A stretch of 43,639 bases of DNA from Eubacteriales bacterium (GCA_028692535.1 JAQUXD010000003.1:1-43639), one strand, 5' to 3'; numbered from the stretch's first letter, positions 1 through 9,413 are shown. The notes: generated from the letters alone by a model not told the origin. Translations and numbers: made by a program.

Positions 1-925
1 CTCTTGAAAGCGTAAACAGTATGCACAGGCATGCCGCGCCGACCGCGAAGAATGAAGCGATCTTCCACTTTGTCGCCTTGCAGTAATACATCATGGCTGC
101 CAGCATGGGCGCCGCCATGACGATCAAAGAACCGAAGACATTCGGACTTCCCGTCAAAGAAAACACCCTCGTTCGGACACCCATTTCCGTCTGACTCACC
201 CAGCTTGCCGGGATCTCAACACCCACAATGTACTGATAGATCCCGTGAAAGCTCAAGAGTAGAACGGTCATGGCAAAAGCGCCGTAGAGCGCCGCTGCGT
301 CCTTCCGATCCTCCAACAGGCGCAGGATCAGAAAAAACCAAACCATGTACTGCACCTGCGCGCGATATCCCGCAAGTGCCACCGCAGGAAACGGTCGATT
401 CAGCATCATCAGGAGAAGCCCGATCGCCATGAACAACAAAATGGAAGCTTCCAGCATATTCCCCCGGGCAAAGCTGTTGTTCCCGACGCGCATCCCACGC
501 CGCAGAACCAAAAGAACCCCTGCAGCGATGAACAATTCTTCCCATATTGAAGCGACCGCTGTCAGACCCAGTACATCTCGCAGCGCATACTCAATGGGCA
601 GGTAAAGCGCAAACAGCATCAGAAACCAACGATGAAAGGGAATCCTGCAAATTTGTGAAACGATCAGACTGTTCCGAGCGACGTTGTTAGGCAGTCGACC
701 GGAAGCGGTGATGAGCCGTGCTGAGATGCTGGTCTCCCAAAATTCGCCCAACGTCCACAGCAACTGCTGAATTTTTTTCAGCACACGCTGATAGCCGGAT
801 CGATCCGCAGGGTCTTCCGCTTCGCAAAAGGCCTCCCAGATACGCTTGGTTCCGGAGTGAAGATATCCCAACTCCATCGCAGACGGAAATCGGTTTAAAA
901 TACTGTTTTCGATCATTGCTTTCAT
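1..925 (-). CDS. O-antigen ligase/polymerase-like multi-pass membrane protein (partial, continues beyond window start)
   Basis: Manual minus-strand translation from the CAT at 923-925 (MKAMIENSILNRFPSAMELGYLHSGTKRIWEAF...) stays open to position 1. It contains several hydrophobic segments and a GVRTRVFSLTGSPNVFGSLIVMAAPM motif typical of Wzy/O-antigen ligase family proteins. It is not in the supplied ORF list because it is truncated. Confidence 0.7.
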   Translation of the reverse strand, partial: MKAMIENSILNRFPSAMELGYLHSGTKRIWEAFCEAEDPADRSGYQRVLKKIQQLLWTLGEFWETSISARLITASGRLPNNVARNSLIVSQICRIPFHRWFLMLFALYLPIEYALRDVLGLTAVASIWEELFIAAGVLLVLRRGMRVGNNSFARGNMLEASILLFMAIGLLLMMLNRPFPAVALAGYRAQVQYMVWFFLILRLLEDRKDAAALYGAFAMTVLLLSFHGIYQYIVGVEIPASWVSQTEMGVRTRVFSLTGSPNVFGSLIVMAAPMLAAMMYYCKATKWKIASFFAVGAACLCILFTLSR

Positions 926-937
926 CAGAACGCCCTC

Positions 938-1474
938 TTACATGATATCGCTCATGCCCTCAGGCGGATTGTATTCGCCCATTTCAACATAGCGGATCGT
1001 GCCGATGGATTCGAAGGTCTGGGTTTTGACGATGTAAGTCCTTCCGGCCCGAAGCTCCTGACTGCCGATCTTAGGGCTGGCCGTACCCTTCGGGACAGTG
1101 GCCCGAATCAGAACAACGATGGTCTTTTTCGTGGGGTCTTTGGCATCTACGATACGACCGTCTGCTGTGATTGCCTGCATCCAGTAATCTTCCAGCCACA
1201 GGTCTTCCACCGTGCCTTCTAAGTATTCGTTCCCGGAAACCAGCCTTTCTCCGGCCAGATCCTGACGGATCGCTTCCTCAAAGATCCTGGGCGCAGCTCC
1301 GATGATAGCGACTTCAGCATAGCAGTCCACCTTTTCGGATACAACATCCGTCACCTTAGCGCCAAGCAGCTGGACGGCAATGGCTCCGATCACGGCGATC
1401 ACAGCGATCACGGCAATCAGATCCACTACGTTGATCAACCCCAGCAGCTTCCCTTTTTCATCGATTAATTTCAT
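938..1474 (-). CDS. DUF4330 domain-containing protein
   Basis: 178 aa; N-terminus MKLIDEKGKLLGLINVVDLIAVIAVIAVIGA (single TM helix) is characteristic of DUF4330 proteins found in surface polysaccharide loci. Confidence 0.8.
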   Translation of the reverse strand: MKLIDEKGKLLGLINVVDLIAVIAVIAVIGAIAVQLLGAKVTDVVSEKVDCYAEVAIIGAAPRIFEEAIRQDLAGERLVSGNEYLEGTVEDLWLEDYWMQAITADGRIVDAKDPTKKTIVVLIRATVPKGTASPKIGSQELRAGRTYIVKTQTFESIGTIRYVEMGEYNPPEGMSDIM

Positions 1475-1492
1475 GTTCCCCTCCGTTGATTA

Positions 1493-2656
1493 CTATTCAA
1501 TCCAACCTAATATACTGCGCATCGCCCGAAGTCGCTCCTCCCAGGAGCAGCTTCTGGCAAGACGCATGCGTTCCGCTCTTCTCGGGTCGTCCGGCGATTC
1601 ACCGGCAGCCTCTCTGCACTTTTCAATAAATTCTTCGGTATCCTCAGCCAGGTAGATGCAATCGGCATATGCTTTGACCTGCAGCGGGACCGGAGTACTC
1701 ACCACCGGCTTTCCCGTTGCCAGGTATTCGTAAAACTTCAAAGGACTGACATCCTTAGAAAGTTCATTGTGGGCAAAGACATTCATGCACACATGAAATG
1801 GCAGCATGATCCGGGGCAACTGATCCTGGGGCACGAGTCCTCGACATTCCACATTGGGATATTCCCTCAGCCAGGAAAGATCGACCCCCGGCAGAGATCT
1901 CCCCACCAGTACAACCTTACCGTCGGGAAACGCTCCGGAAACGGCCCGGATGCAGTCGTAATCGATACATTCCTGAAGCATCCCCACGAACCCGAAGGTC
2001 AACGGGCGCTCCGCCTGCGGTGTCCATTCCGCCACAGAAGAAAACAGTTCGTAGTCCACACCGTTTGGAATCAAATGCGTGTTGGGATTCAGGGCGGACA
2101 ACCGGTCGTATAGTCCCTGCGCGGTAGCAAACACCGTTCCGGCCTTTCGGGCCAGATCCTCTTCCATGCTGTCCACCACACGGGGATCGATCATTCCGGG
2201 ATAGGCCGAATGCCTGTCTACACAATCGTAAATCGTCCGTTTCCAAAGCGCTTCGGCATCCATCCCCAGCAAGCCGGCCAGAGGAGCGATTAAATCTGCT
2301 GTCGAGGGAGAATAGCACCAAAGGTAAAAATCGTGACCGAAATTATTTTCTTTCAGCAAGCCCTTCAGATACACCGCCAGTTTTTTCTGATTGTAGCGGT
2401 TCAGCCCCCGCAGTTTGTTATAAAACGGAAGCACCGGCGGCGAAGCGTAGACCTTCAAGTGGTTCCTTTTGAGCACGCCGCCCTGCAGATAAGCGTGCAA
2501 TCGGTCACGCGCGTGGGGATCCTTGAGCGGAGCGATGAGCGTGACCGGCGGGTCCACGTACAGGACCTGCGCATCTGTCATCCGGTTCATGACATTCTGT
2601 TTTCGGGTGGGGATCGGATCGTAATTGGAAGTGGAGAGGCACAGGATCTTTCTCAT
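1493..2656 (-). CDS. Glycosyltransferase (GT-B fold, GT1/GT4-like)
   Basis: 387 aa; contains NGVDYELF, FGFVGMLQECIDYDCI and SPLKFYEYLATGKPVVSTPVP motifs. Overlaps the upstream gene by 4 bp. Confidence 0.85.
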   Translation of the reverse strand: MRKILCLSTSNYDPIPTRKQNVMNRMTDAQVLYVDPPVTLIAPLKDPHARDRLHAYLQGGVLKRNHLKVYASPPVLPFYNKLRGLNRYNQKKLAVYLKGLLKENNFGHDFYLWCYSPSTADLIAPLAGLLGMDAEALWKRTIYDCVDRHSAYPGMIDPRVVDSMEEDLARKAGTVFATAQGLYDRLSALNPNTHLIPNGVDYELFSSVAEWTPQAERPLTFGFVGMLQECIDYDCIRAVSGAFPDGKVVLVGRSLPGVDLSWLREYPNVECRGLVPQDQLPRIMLPFHVCMNVFAHNELSKDVSPLKFYEYLATGKPVVSTPVPLQVKAYADCIYLAEDTEEFIEKCREAAGESPDDPRRAERMRLARSCSWEERLRAMRSILGWIE

Positions 2657-4857
2657 GCGCGCCTCCTTTCCTGTGACAGCAGTTTTGCTGCCGCAAGCCC
2701 GTTGGATCGCTCCATCTCCTGCAGTCGTTTGCGCACAGCATCCCCCAACCGCTCATTTTCCTGTTCCATCATGGTGTCGATATGCCGGCAGAGCACCTCC
2801 GCCCGCAGACCTGTGAGCGAAACGCAGGCCGTCGATCCGATATCCTTGATAAAGCTATCCACTTTGACATCGTAGGAGATCCCCACCACCGGAGCGCCTC
2901 CTGCCGTGGCAAAAATCAGCGAGTGCAGCCTCATGCCCAGCACCAGCTTCATGGATCCCAACATTCCGATCAGATCCTCTACCGGATGTTGCTGCCGACA
3001 AACATAGTGGGGCGCTGACAGCATCAATGACACCTTCTCACCCACAGGCATATCCTTGGGCATCTCGATGGGCAGAAACACCGGTGTCAGACCGTAGGTG
3101 TCCCAGGCGTATTCTGCGGCTTTTGCCACTTCATCCGGTCGGGTAAACGTCTCCCATGCCCGCAGGCAAAAACCGATTTTGGGAATATCGGAAGGGATCC
3201 CTTCTCGTTCAAACGCTCTGCGCACACCCTCGGGACCGGCATGCTTCAGATTGACTGCGGGATCTGCGGCCAGAATGATTTCCGGTTTGATAACCCCCAT
3301 CTCCCGAAGGAGTTCCAAGGATACGCTGTCACGAAGGGTAATGATATCCGCGGTAGCATTCAGGACTCTCCCGGCAATCCGCCGGTTGCGCGGTCTGGAA
3401 ATGGGCCCGATCCCGCAGCCGTACATCACGATCCTGCAGCCGAAACGCCGGGCGGCCCACAGTGTAAACAGATAGAAATACAGCGAACGGCTGGAGGTGA
3501 CATCTTGGATCAGACTTCCTCCGCCGTTGACAAAAAGCCTTGCTTTTCGCAAGCTCTTTAAAAATGCTGGAACATTGAATATATAATAGCTTCCGACTCT
3601 TTCCTTCTGCCGGGTCTCGCCCGGATTCCGGGACATGACCTGAAATGGCATATCCTGATCGATCGCCCGCAGCTGGGTGAGAATGGCGCGCAGAATCGCT
3701 TCGTCGCCCGCATTCCCTCTTCCGTAGGCGCCGCAGAGGACCGCTCCGGTTCGTGTGCCGGCTGCCTTTCTTCGCAGGACCGTCTGGTAGATTTGCTGCT
3801 GATCCTGCTTCATCTTTTCCAGAGAAAACGCGTCGGAAGCCTTTTTGAAGAGATTATCCGCCAATTTTTCCCGGAGATCCGCGTCTTTGGCCAATTGCAA
3901 AATATATCCGGCAAAGGTTTCCACATCTCCCGGCTCAAAGAGGTAGCCGGTCACTTCGTGCTGGATCAAAGAAGGAATACCGCCTACGTTAGTGGCGATG
4001 GCAGGACAGTGTTGGTAAGCGCCCTCCAGCAGAGAGTACGGAAACGTCTCGGACAGAGACGCCAGCACATTGATATCGATTTCCGAAAAGTAGGTTTTGA
4101 TATCCTCGACCCAGCCTTCAAAGACTGTCACGTGATCGATGCCCAGTTGTCTGGTCATTTTCTTAAGAACGCTGGCATCCTCGCCTGTTCCCGCGATGGA
4201 CAGCCGAAGCCGGGGTTCCTTTTCGTAGGCCCGGGCAAAAGCCCGGATGACCGTGCCGATATCCTTGATCGGCGTCAGCCTGGCGGCGATCCCCACACGG
4301 ATCACATCCTCGGGTTGACGGGCGGGGCGGCCTTCCTTTTTTGCCAGGGAAAAATCCAGCCCGTTGTATACGGTAAAAATACTCTGCGGGTCGAAGCCCC
4401 GCTGGATCAGCAGCTCCTGCATGCGGTCGGCCACCGCCACGTAATAGTCCATCCTGCGAAGGGCGTATGCATTGATCAGGCCATAAGTATATTGCTTGAG
4501 CGGCATCCCCAGATAGTCCAATCGGGGGTCGGAATGGACGGTGGTCATGACAGGGACGCCCTTGAACTTCTTGACGAGAATACCCAGCATATTAGCCTTG
4601 GCTCCATGGCAGTGGATCACATCGGGCGCGAAGGCGTCCACCTGAGACAACGCCATTTTAAATGCATGGAACGTCCCCAGGCCGCTTTCCACCTCCAGGG
4701 TGTCGATCCCCATTTCCCGAGCCTCCTGGGATAAAACACCCCGACGGAAACTGATAAGCCGCAGCGTATTTTCTTCGGCGAGTTCCCTGGCCAGGGAAAG
4801 TATATGGGTTTTTCCACCCCCGATATCCCCTCCGGCGGCAAAGAGCATAATCCTCAT
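2653..4857 (-). CDS. Bifunctional fusion: N-terminal GT4 glycosyltransferase and C-terminal CsaB-type polysaccharide pyruvyl transferase
   Basis: 734 aa in one frame. N-terminal half has GT4 motifs (GGGKTHILSLARELAE, NGLDFSLAKKEGR, LLEGAYQHCPAIATNVGG). C-terminal half starts near GAVLCGAYGRGNAGDEAILRAI and has CsaB/PssM motifs (FVNGGGSLIQD, MYGCGIGPI, GMRLHSLIFATAGGAPVVGISYDVKV). Confidence 0.88.
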   Translation of the reverse strand: MRIMLFAAGGDIGGGKTHILSLARELAEENTLRLISFRRGVLSQEAREMGIDTLEVESGLGTFHAFKMALSQVDAFAPDVIHCHGAKANMLGILVKKFKGVPVMTTVHSDPRLDYLGMPLKQYTYGLINAYALRRMDYYVAVADRMQELLIQRGFDPQSIFTVYNGLDFSLAKKEGRPARQPEDVIRVGIAARLTPIKDIGTVIRAFARAYEKEPRLRLSIAGTGEDASVLKKMTRQLGIDHVTVFEGWVEDIKTYFSEIDINVLASLSETFPYSLLEGAYQHCPAIATNVGGIPSLIQHEVTGYLFEPGDVETFAGYILQLAKDADLREKLADNLFKKASDAFSLEKMKQDQQQIYQTVLRRKAAGTRTGAVLCGAYGRGNAGDEAILRAILTQLRAIDQDMPFQVMSRNPGETRQKERVGSYYIFNVPAFLKSLRKARLFVNGGGSLIQDVTSSRSLYFYLFTLWAARRFGCRIVMYGCGIGPISRPRNRRIAGRVLNATADIITLRDSVSLELLREMGVIKPEIILAADPAVNLKHAGPEGVRRAFEREGIPSDIPKIGFCLRAWETFTRPDEVAKAAEYAWDTYGLTPVFLPIEMPKDMPVGEKVSLMLSAPHYVCRQQHPVEDLIGMLGSMKLVLGMRLHSLIFATAGGAPVVGISYDVKVDSFIKDIGSTACVSLTGLRAEVLCRHIDTMMEQENERLGDAVRKRLQEMERSNGLAAAKLLSQERRRA

Positions 4858-4866
4858 AGTATTCCT

Positions 4867-7800
4867 TTAGTTCAGCTCGGATATGATTTTTGCGATTTGG
4901 GCACGGGTCACATTCCCGGCGGGATCCAGTTTCCCGTTGAAACCCGTAATGACGCCCTGCCCCACCAGCGTGCTGACATAAGGCAGCGCCCAGGACGCAA
5001 CGAGATGCGCATCTGTGAAGTTCATTTCCGCTCGGGCGTATCCTTTTTCCTGAATTCTCCCGATCACCGTCATCACTTCCTGTCTGGAAATGGGTCCTGC
5101 GGGATCGAAATTGACCTTGTTGCTGCCCGACACAGCCTTCCCGGCCATAAAGCCTTGCGCCAAAGCTGCCCGCACCGAATTTTGCGCCCAATCCTGGATC
5201 TGGGATGTGTCTGCAAACGTCAGCTTGGTATCCTTGTATTTCTCGGGGTCGATGCCAAGCCAGCGAACCATGACGGCTGCAAACTCCTGCCGTGTCATGG
5301 TCTTGTTCGGGTCATAGATCCGCTTTTCCCCCGAAAGCCGTCCGGTAATAATATTTTGCCTGTAGAGATACTCCGCAAAAGGCGTTGCCCAATGGGTCTC
5401 GGACATATCGTCAAACGCTTGCTCCAAGACGAAATCCTCATCGTCTGAAACCGTGGCAACGGCAAAACCGAGCCGTCCGATATTCCCGCTCTGATCCGTC
5501 GCCCGAATGAGCACCCGGTGTTCATAGCCGTCACCGTCTGGCAGGAGAACCGAGAGACTCTTGTTGCCTTCATTATAATCAAAGGCAATCGGATCTCCGT
5601 CGTAGGTGACCGTGATGTCGGACTTGGACAAACCGCTGTCCAGTTCATCCGCAACCGTTCCGACCAAAACAGAGGCTGCCACATCGGCACGAATCACCGG
5701 TGGTTTGTCGTCCAGATAGTAGCCGAATCCGGCCATCATCTGATCCATGTAGACCGTCCCGCTACCCTGTGTACTCGGGATTCCTCGGATCGAAAGCCCG
5801 TCCAGACTCGTCACACCTTTGGGAAGATGCACATATGCCAGTTTCCATCCCTGATGGTTCAATTCCGTCAGCGTGACGCTCTGACGCTCCTGGTCTGCTG
5901 TGACCGAAAGCTGCAAAACTTCGTTGGATCCGTTCCCGTAGACCCAGGCGCTGATCATCGTAGGATTTTTATCCGTAAACGATTGCGCCAACGGAAGCAT
6001 CAGCTCCTCCGGAACACCGATTGCGCCTTCCGTGGTGACCGCAGCGTTACGAAGGTCATATGCATAGGTCAGCTCCAGACTCTTTTTGCCATTGTGAACA
6101 TAAACCGGATTGGACTGGACAGCGGCGCGCAGACCTCCGTATGTCCCGGGCGTCAGCGAGAGCGCATCCTCATCCTCGAAATTTTCCAACGCTTTTCCCT
6201 CTGTGACCACCGTCACTTTTACGGAGTCACTCTTGCCGCCGGCAGTCGCCGTTACGATGCCGGTCCCCAGTTCCGTAGTCGTAGCCGTGAACAGGCCTTT
6301 TTCGTCAATCGCGCCGATGGTTCCTTCCACCGACCATGTGTAGGCGGATGGATCGGACACCAGCTTCAACATCCTATACGTTGCTTCCGCTGACAATTGA
6401 ACTGTTTCGCCTGCGGCAACGGACAGCAATTCAGGAACATCCGCGTCGGTATCCGGAACAACGAGGGAGACGCTGTCCGGAGAAGCGACCACAGAAACCG
6501 ATGCCGATCCGCCGGTCTTTCCGTAGCGCGCGCTTACACTTCCGGTAAGCGCCTGCGTGCCGGCGGTGAACACGCCCTGCTCTGATATCGTGCCCAGATT
6601 TTTTGAGCTGAGACTATAGGTAACACCTGATGCAGGCGCTTTCACATAGTAGTAGTTCGCATCGCTGGCGCGCAGCTCCAGTGCCATCTGTGAACCTGCC
6701 AGAATATGTGTATCATAGGGATACAAGTGTAAGTGACGAACCGAATCGGAGGGTGTTGCATTGTTTTGAAAAAGCAAATAATTGCCACATCGCCGCAGAG
6801 ATGTGCCCGAACTCTGATTCACCTGGGCCCGGTCCTCATAACCCGGGTAGGTGGCAAACAGCATCGTGGAATCTCCGCCGTCCAGATTCGCAGCGTCAAG
6901 GCATCCCAGCTCCTCCATTCTCGCAGCCAGTTCCGCAAAGGTCATGCCCATGGAATGATCGCTTTGACGGCCATCCACCGTATACAGCACGACCGATCCG
7001 TCTTCGCGGATCCCGATGGCTGTTCTGGGCGCACGCCCCGTGTCGGTGAAAGAAGCGATCTGCCCGTCGGTGATCAGCCGCTTTTCCACACCGACGGCCT
7101 GAACGACATCGTGCCACCGCGTATCCGTTAAGAAATCGATCACGATAGAATCGCCGATATTCATATTCTTCATTTGAGTCAGCGCCGACACATAGGGACA
7201 CTCGGCCGCGACGGAGAGCACCAGCTGGCCGTCCTGCAGTGCCAGCTTCTCTGTGCCGTCGAATGTGGCGGAAACCGTTCCCTGGAGCATTTCTCCCGGA
7301 GCCGCTTCCCCTGATTCCAGGTCGATGATCACATTTCGTGTCGGAAAAGCCGCTTCGTTGGTCGGCCCGAAATCCGACGAATAGAGGATCACACCGTTGC
7401 TCGGTGTAAGCGGCTTGTTGAATATCACATTGTTGAAAACGCCATCCGTATTCAGGTTCTTGATATTCACGGAAAGACCCATTCGACCGATCATCGCAGT
7501 TCCGTCTTCCATAAATCCGATGGTTTCAAAGGTACTGTGTTCACCCGTGCGAAGAATGCCGTCCTTGATCACAGCGCCCAGAGAAACACCGGTCGCCATG
7601 GTAAAATAGTCTCCGTTTGAAGCCCCAACGATCCTGCGGCCGGCCGCTTCTTCGATCTCATAGATCCGGGAAATACCCGCTGCGCCGTAGACATCATTTC
7701 CATACGAAACAAAGGGCGTGATATCATTTCCCGGTTCGTACACCATATAGTTTTCTGCGGTTTTAGCGGAATTGGCACTGTTGAAATAAATCCCCTGAAA

Positions 7801-7950
7801 CAGTGTCATCTGATCATTGATGACAAGGGTAGCGCTTCGCAGCTCGTTGAAACCCGATGCTCCGTAAATCGATGCCGGCAGGCCTGTAATCATCATGGCC
7901 ATCGCCAGCACAAGACTGATCCCCTTGTTCAATATTCTCTTTTCTCTCAT
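4867..7950 (-). CDS. Secreted phosphodiester glycosidase (NAGPA-like) with Ig-like repeats and C-terminal SLH domains
   Basis: 1027 aa; signal peptide MREKRILNKGISLVLAMAMMITGLPASIYGA. NAGPA/phosphodiester glycosidase core (APRTAIGIREDGSVVLYTVDGR, ANLDGGDSTMLFA). Ig-like repeats follow, then about three SLH motifs (WATPFAEYLYRQNIITG, WAQNSVRAALAQGFMAG, WALPYVSTLVGQGVITGFNG). Confidence 0.9.
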   Translation of the reverse strand: MREKRILNKGISLVLAMAMMITGLPASIYGASGFNELRSATLVINDQMTLFQGIYFNSANSAKTAENYMVYEPGNDITPFVSYGNDVYGAAGISRIYEIEEAAGRRIVGASNGDYFTMATGVSLGAVIKDGILRTGEHSTFETIGFMEDGTAMIGRMGLSVNIKNLNTDGVFNNVIFNKPLTPSNGVILYSSDFGPTNEAAFPTRNVIIDLESGEAAPGEMLQGTVSATFDGTEKLALQDGQLVLSVAAECPYVSALTQMKNMNIGDSIVIDFLTDTRWHDVVQAVGVEKRLITDGQIASFTDTGRAPRTAIGIREDGSVVLYTVDGRQSDHSMGMTFAELAARMEELGCLDAANLDGGDSTMLFATYPGYEDRAQVNQSSGTSLRRCGNYLLFQNNATPSDSVRHLHLYPYDTHILAGSQMALELRASDANYYYVKAPASGVTYSLSSKNLGTISEQGVFTAGTQALTGSVSARYGKTGGSASVSVVASPDSVSLVVPDTDADVPELLSVAAGETVQLSAEATYRMLKLVSDPSAYTWSVEGTIGAIDEKGLFTATTTELGTGIVTATAGGKSDSVKVTVVTEGKALENFEDEDALSLTPGTYGGLRAAVQSNPVYVHNGKKSLELTYAYDLRNAAVTTEGAIGVPEELMLPLAQSFTDKNPTMISAWVYGNGSNEVLQLSVTADQERQSVTLTELNHQGWKLAYVHLPKGVTSLDGLSIRGIPSTQGSGTVYMDQMMAGFGYYLDDKPPVIRADVAASVLVGTVADELDSGLSKSDITVTYDGDPIAFDYNEGNKSLSVLLPDGDGYEHRVLIRATDQSGNIGRLGFAVATVSDDEDFVLEQAFDDMSETHWATPFAEYLYRQNIITGRLSGEKRIYDPNKTMTRQEFAAVMVRWLGIDPEKYKDTKLTFADTSQIQDWAQNSVRAALAQGFMAGKAVSGSNKVNFDPAGPISRQEVMTVIGRIQEKGYARAEMNFTDAHLVASWALPYVSTLVGQGVITGFNGKLDPAGNVTRAQIAKIISELN

Positions 7951-8001
7951 GAATCCCTTTCCCCCTGAATGGCAGATTGGAATATCTGCCGTACTTCTGC
8001 T

Positions 8002-8439
8002 TTACATTATCGTGTATGTGCCTTTGACCATCACCCAGCTTCGGGTTTCGCAGTACAGACCGCGCCCGTCATCCTTGGGCACCAGCAGCAAATGATTGAA
8101 TGAAACCGCATTCCCGGTCTTCAAGTCTTTGCCGGCTGTCAGGTCCGAGATTCCGTCGATCCCGTTGTCGATGGCCGTGGCTTTCCCTCCGCGCAGGATC
8201 AGTTCGGTGCCGGCTCCACCGATCAGCTTAACACCCGCGCTCACTTCCACTACCTGAAAACTCCCGGACTGCGGTGCGTCGGACAGGGAGGCAAACAGTT
8301 CGTCTACGTAGCTTTTGGTCACGACCGGATCTGCGGCAGTGCCTGCGCCGCTTTCAGCGCCGAAAACGCCGGTGCCGTGGAGCACCATACTCAGTGCGAC
8401 CAGAAGAATCAACGCCCCTGTACTTGCTTTTTTAACCAT
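8002..8439 (-). CDS. Small secreted protein of unknown function
   Basis: About 145 aa from MVKKASTGALILLVALSMVLHGTGVFGA (signal peptide). RBS AAGGAG lies upstream of the chosen ATG. The track ORF extends to 8505 but the extra N-terminus crosses the RBS and leader. Only 51 bp upstream of the SLH gene. Confidence 0.75.
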   Translation of the reverse strand: MVKKASTGALILLVALSMVLHGTGVFGAESGAGTAADPVVTKSYVDELFASLSDAPQSGSFQVVEVSAGVKLIGGAGTELILRGGKATAIDNGIDGISDLTAGKDLKTGNAVSFNHLLLVPKDDGRGLYCETRSWVMVKGTYTIM

Positions 8440-8493
8440 TTCCATCTCCTTCTTAATCTGCTGCCGCACACCATATTTTGTGTTGCCCTCATG

Positions 8494-8528
8494 AAAAACG
8501 GGCATATATCGTTATTATATATGCCCGT
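8494..8528 (-). terminator. Rho-independent terminator downstream of nnrD-like gene (also overlaps a promoter)
   Basis: Perfect 12-bp inverted repeat ACGGGCATATAT-cgttatt-ATATATGCCCGT (8498-8528), followed on the minus strand by TTTTT. Confidence 0.75.
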
Positions 8529-8542
8529 ATTCCCGGTGTCAA
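8514..8542 (-). promoter_or_regulatory. Consensus sigma-A promoter for the surface locus
   Basis: Minus strand TTGACA (8537-8542), 17-bp spacer, TATAAT (8514-8519). Exact consensus hexamers and spacing. Confidence 0.8.
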
Positions 8543-8561
8543 CGAAATGGGGTCCGACAGT

Positions 8562-9413
8562 CTAACGTCCGACCACATCCAAAAGCGCTCTCGGAATCGC
8601 GGAGAGGATATCTCCTGCGATCAAGCTGTATTGGCCCAGGCCCTCGCAAGCCAGATCGCCGGCCAAACCGTGTATAAACACGCCGGCGACGGCAGATGAA
8701 CATACTGCCGGATCTCTTCGTTTCATCTGCGCCGCAAATGCGGCAATGACACCCGTCAGCACGTCGCCGGCTCCGGCGGTGGCCATACCCGGGTTTCCCG
8801 TAGTATTCACATACAGTTCTCCGTTCGGATCTGACACCAGTGTGTCGGCGCCTTTCAGCACGCAGCAAACCTTGTTTGTGCGAGCCAGACCCAGAACTGC
8901 CGCTTCTCTGTCGGCGACCACGTCGCCCGGTTCGATTCGAAGCAGACGGGCTGCCTCTCCTTCGTGAGGCGTGATGATGATCCCTTTTCCCGCTCCTTTC
9001 AGCGGGAGCTGAAAAGCAGCTGCCGCGTTCAATGCGTCCGCGTCGATCACTGTGATTCCCGTGTGATTGTCCAGCACCAAAGACAGCAGCCGCGCCGTTT
9101 CAGGTGTCACCCTTAGCCCGGGCCCGATGGCCACGGCATCGTTTCGTCTTAGTTCTTCGACGGGAAGGTCCCGGCTGCAGCACATGGCTTCCGGAACACA
9201 GCAGTGAATCACCGGGAAGTATGCAGGATCGCAAGACACCGTCACCAGCCCTGCGCCGCTTCGCAGCGCAGCCTTTGCGCACAGTACAGCGGCGCCCATC
9301 ATTCCCGCGCTCCCGGCTACGATCAGCACGCGCCCGTAATCACCCTTGTGAGATTCTCTTGCACGCGCAGGAAGCCATTCCCGGATCCTGTCGGCAGTAA
9401 TCGGTGTCAACAT
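8562..9413 (-). CDS. nnrD: ADP-dependent NAD(P)H-hydrate dehydratase (YjeF C-terminal/carbohydrate kinase family)
   Basis: 283 aa; GRVLIVAGSAGMMGAAVLCAKAALRSGAGLVTV, ITPHEGEAARLL and NTTGNPGMATAGAGDVLTGVIAA motifs. No epimerase domain. Confidence 0.9.
   Translation of the reverse strand: MLTPITADRIREWLPARARESHKGDYGRVLIVAGSAGMMGAAVLCAKAALRSGAGLVTVSCDPAYFPVIHCCVPEAMCCSRDLPVEELRRNDAVAIGPGLRVTPETARLLSLVLDNHTGITVIDADALNAAAAFQLPLKGAGKGIIITPHEGEAARLLRIEPGDVVADREAAVLGLARTNKVCCVLKGADTLVSDPNGELYVNTTGNPGMATAGAGDVLTGVIAAFAAQMKRRDPAVCSSAVAGVFIHGLAGDLACEGLGQYSLIAGDILSAIPRALLDVVGR

Noticed and set aside
205-605. Short ORFs on both strands in the first 600 bp
   Set aside because: They overlap the continuous minus-strand membrane protein frame (1-925), which has far better protein character.
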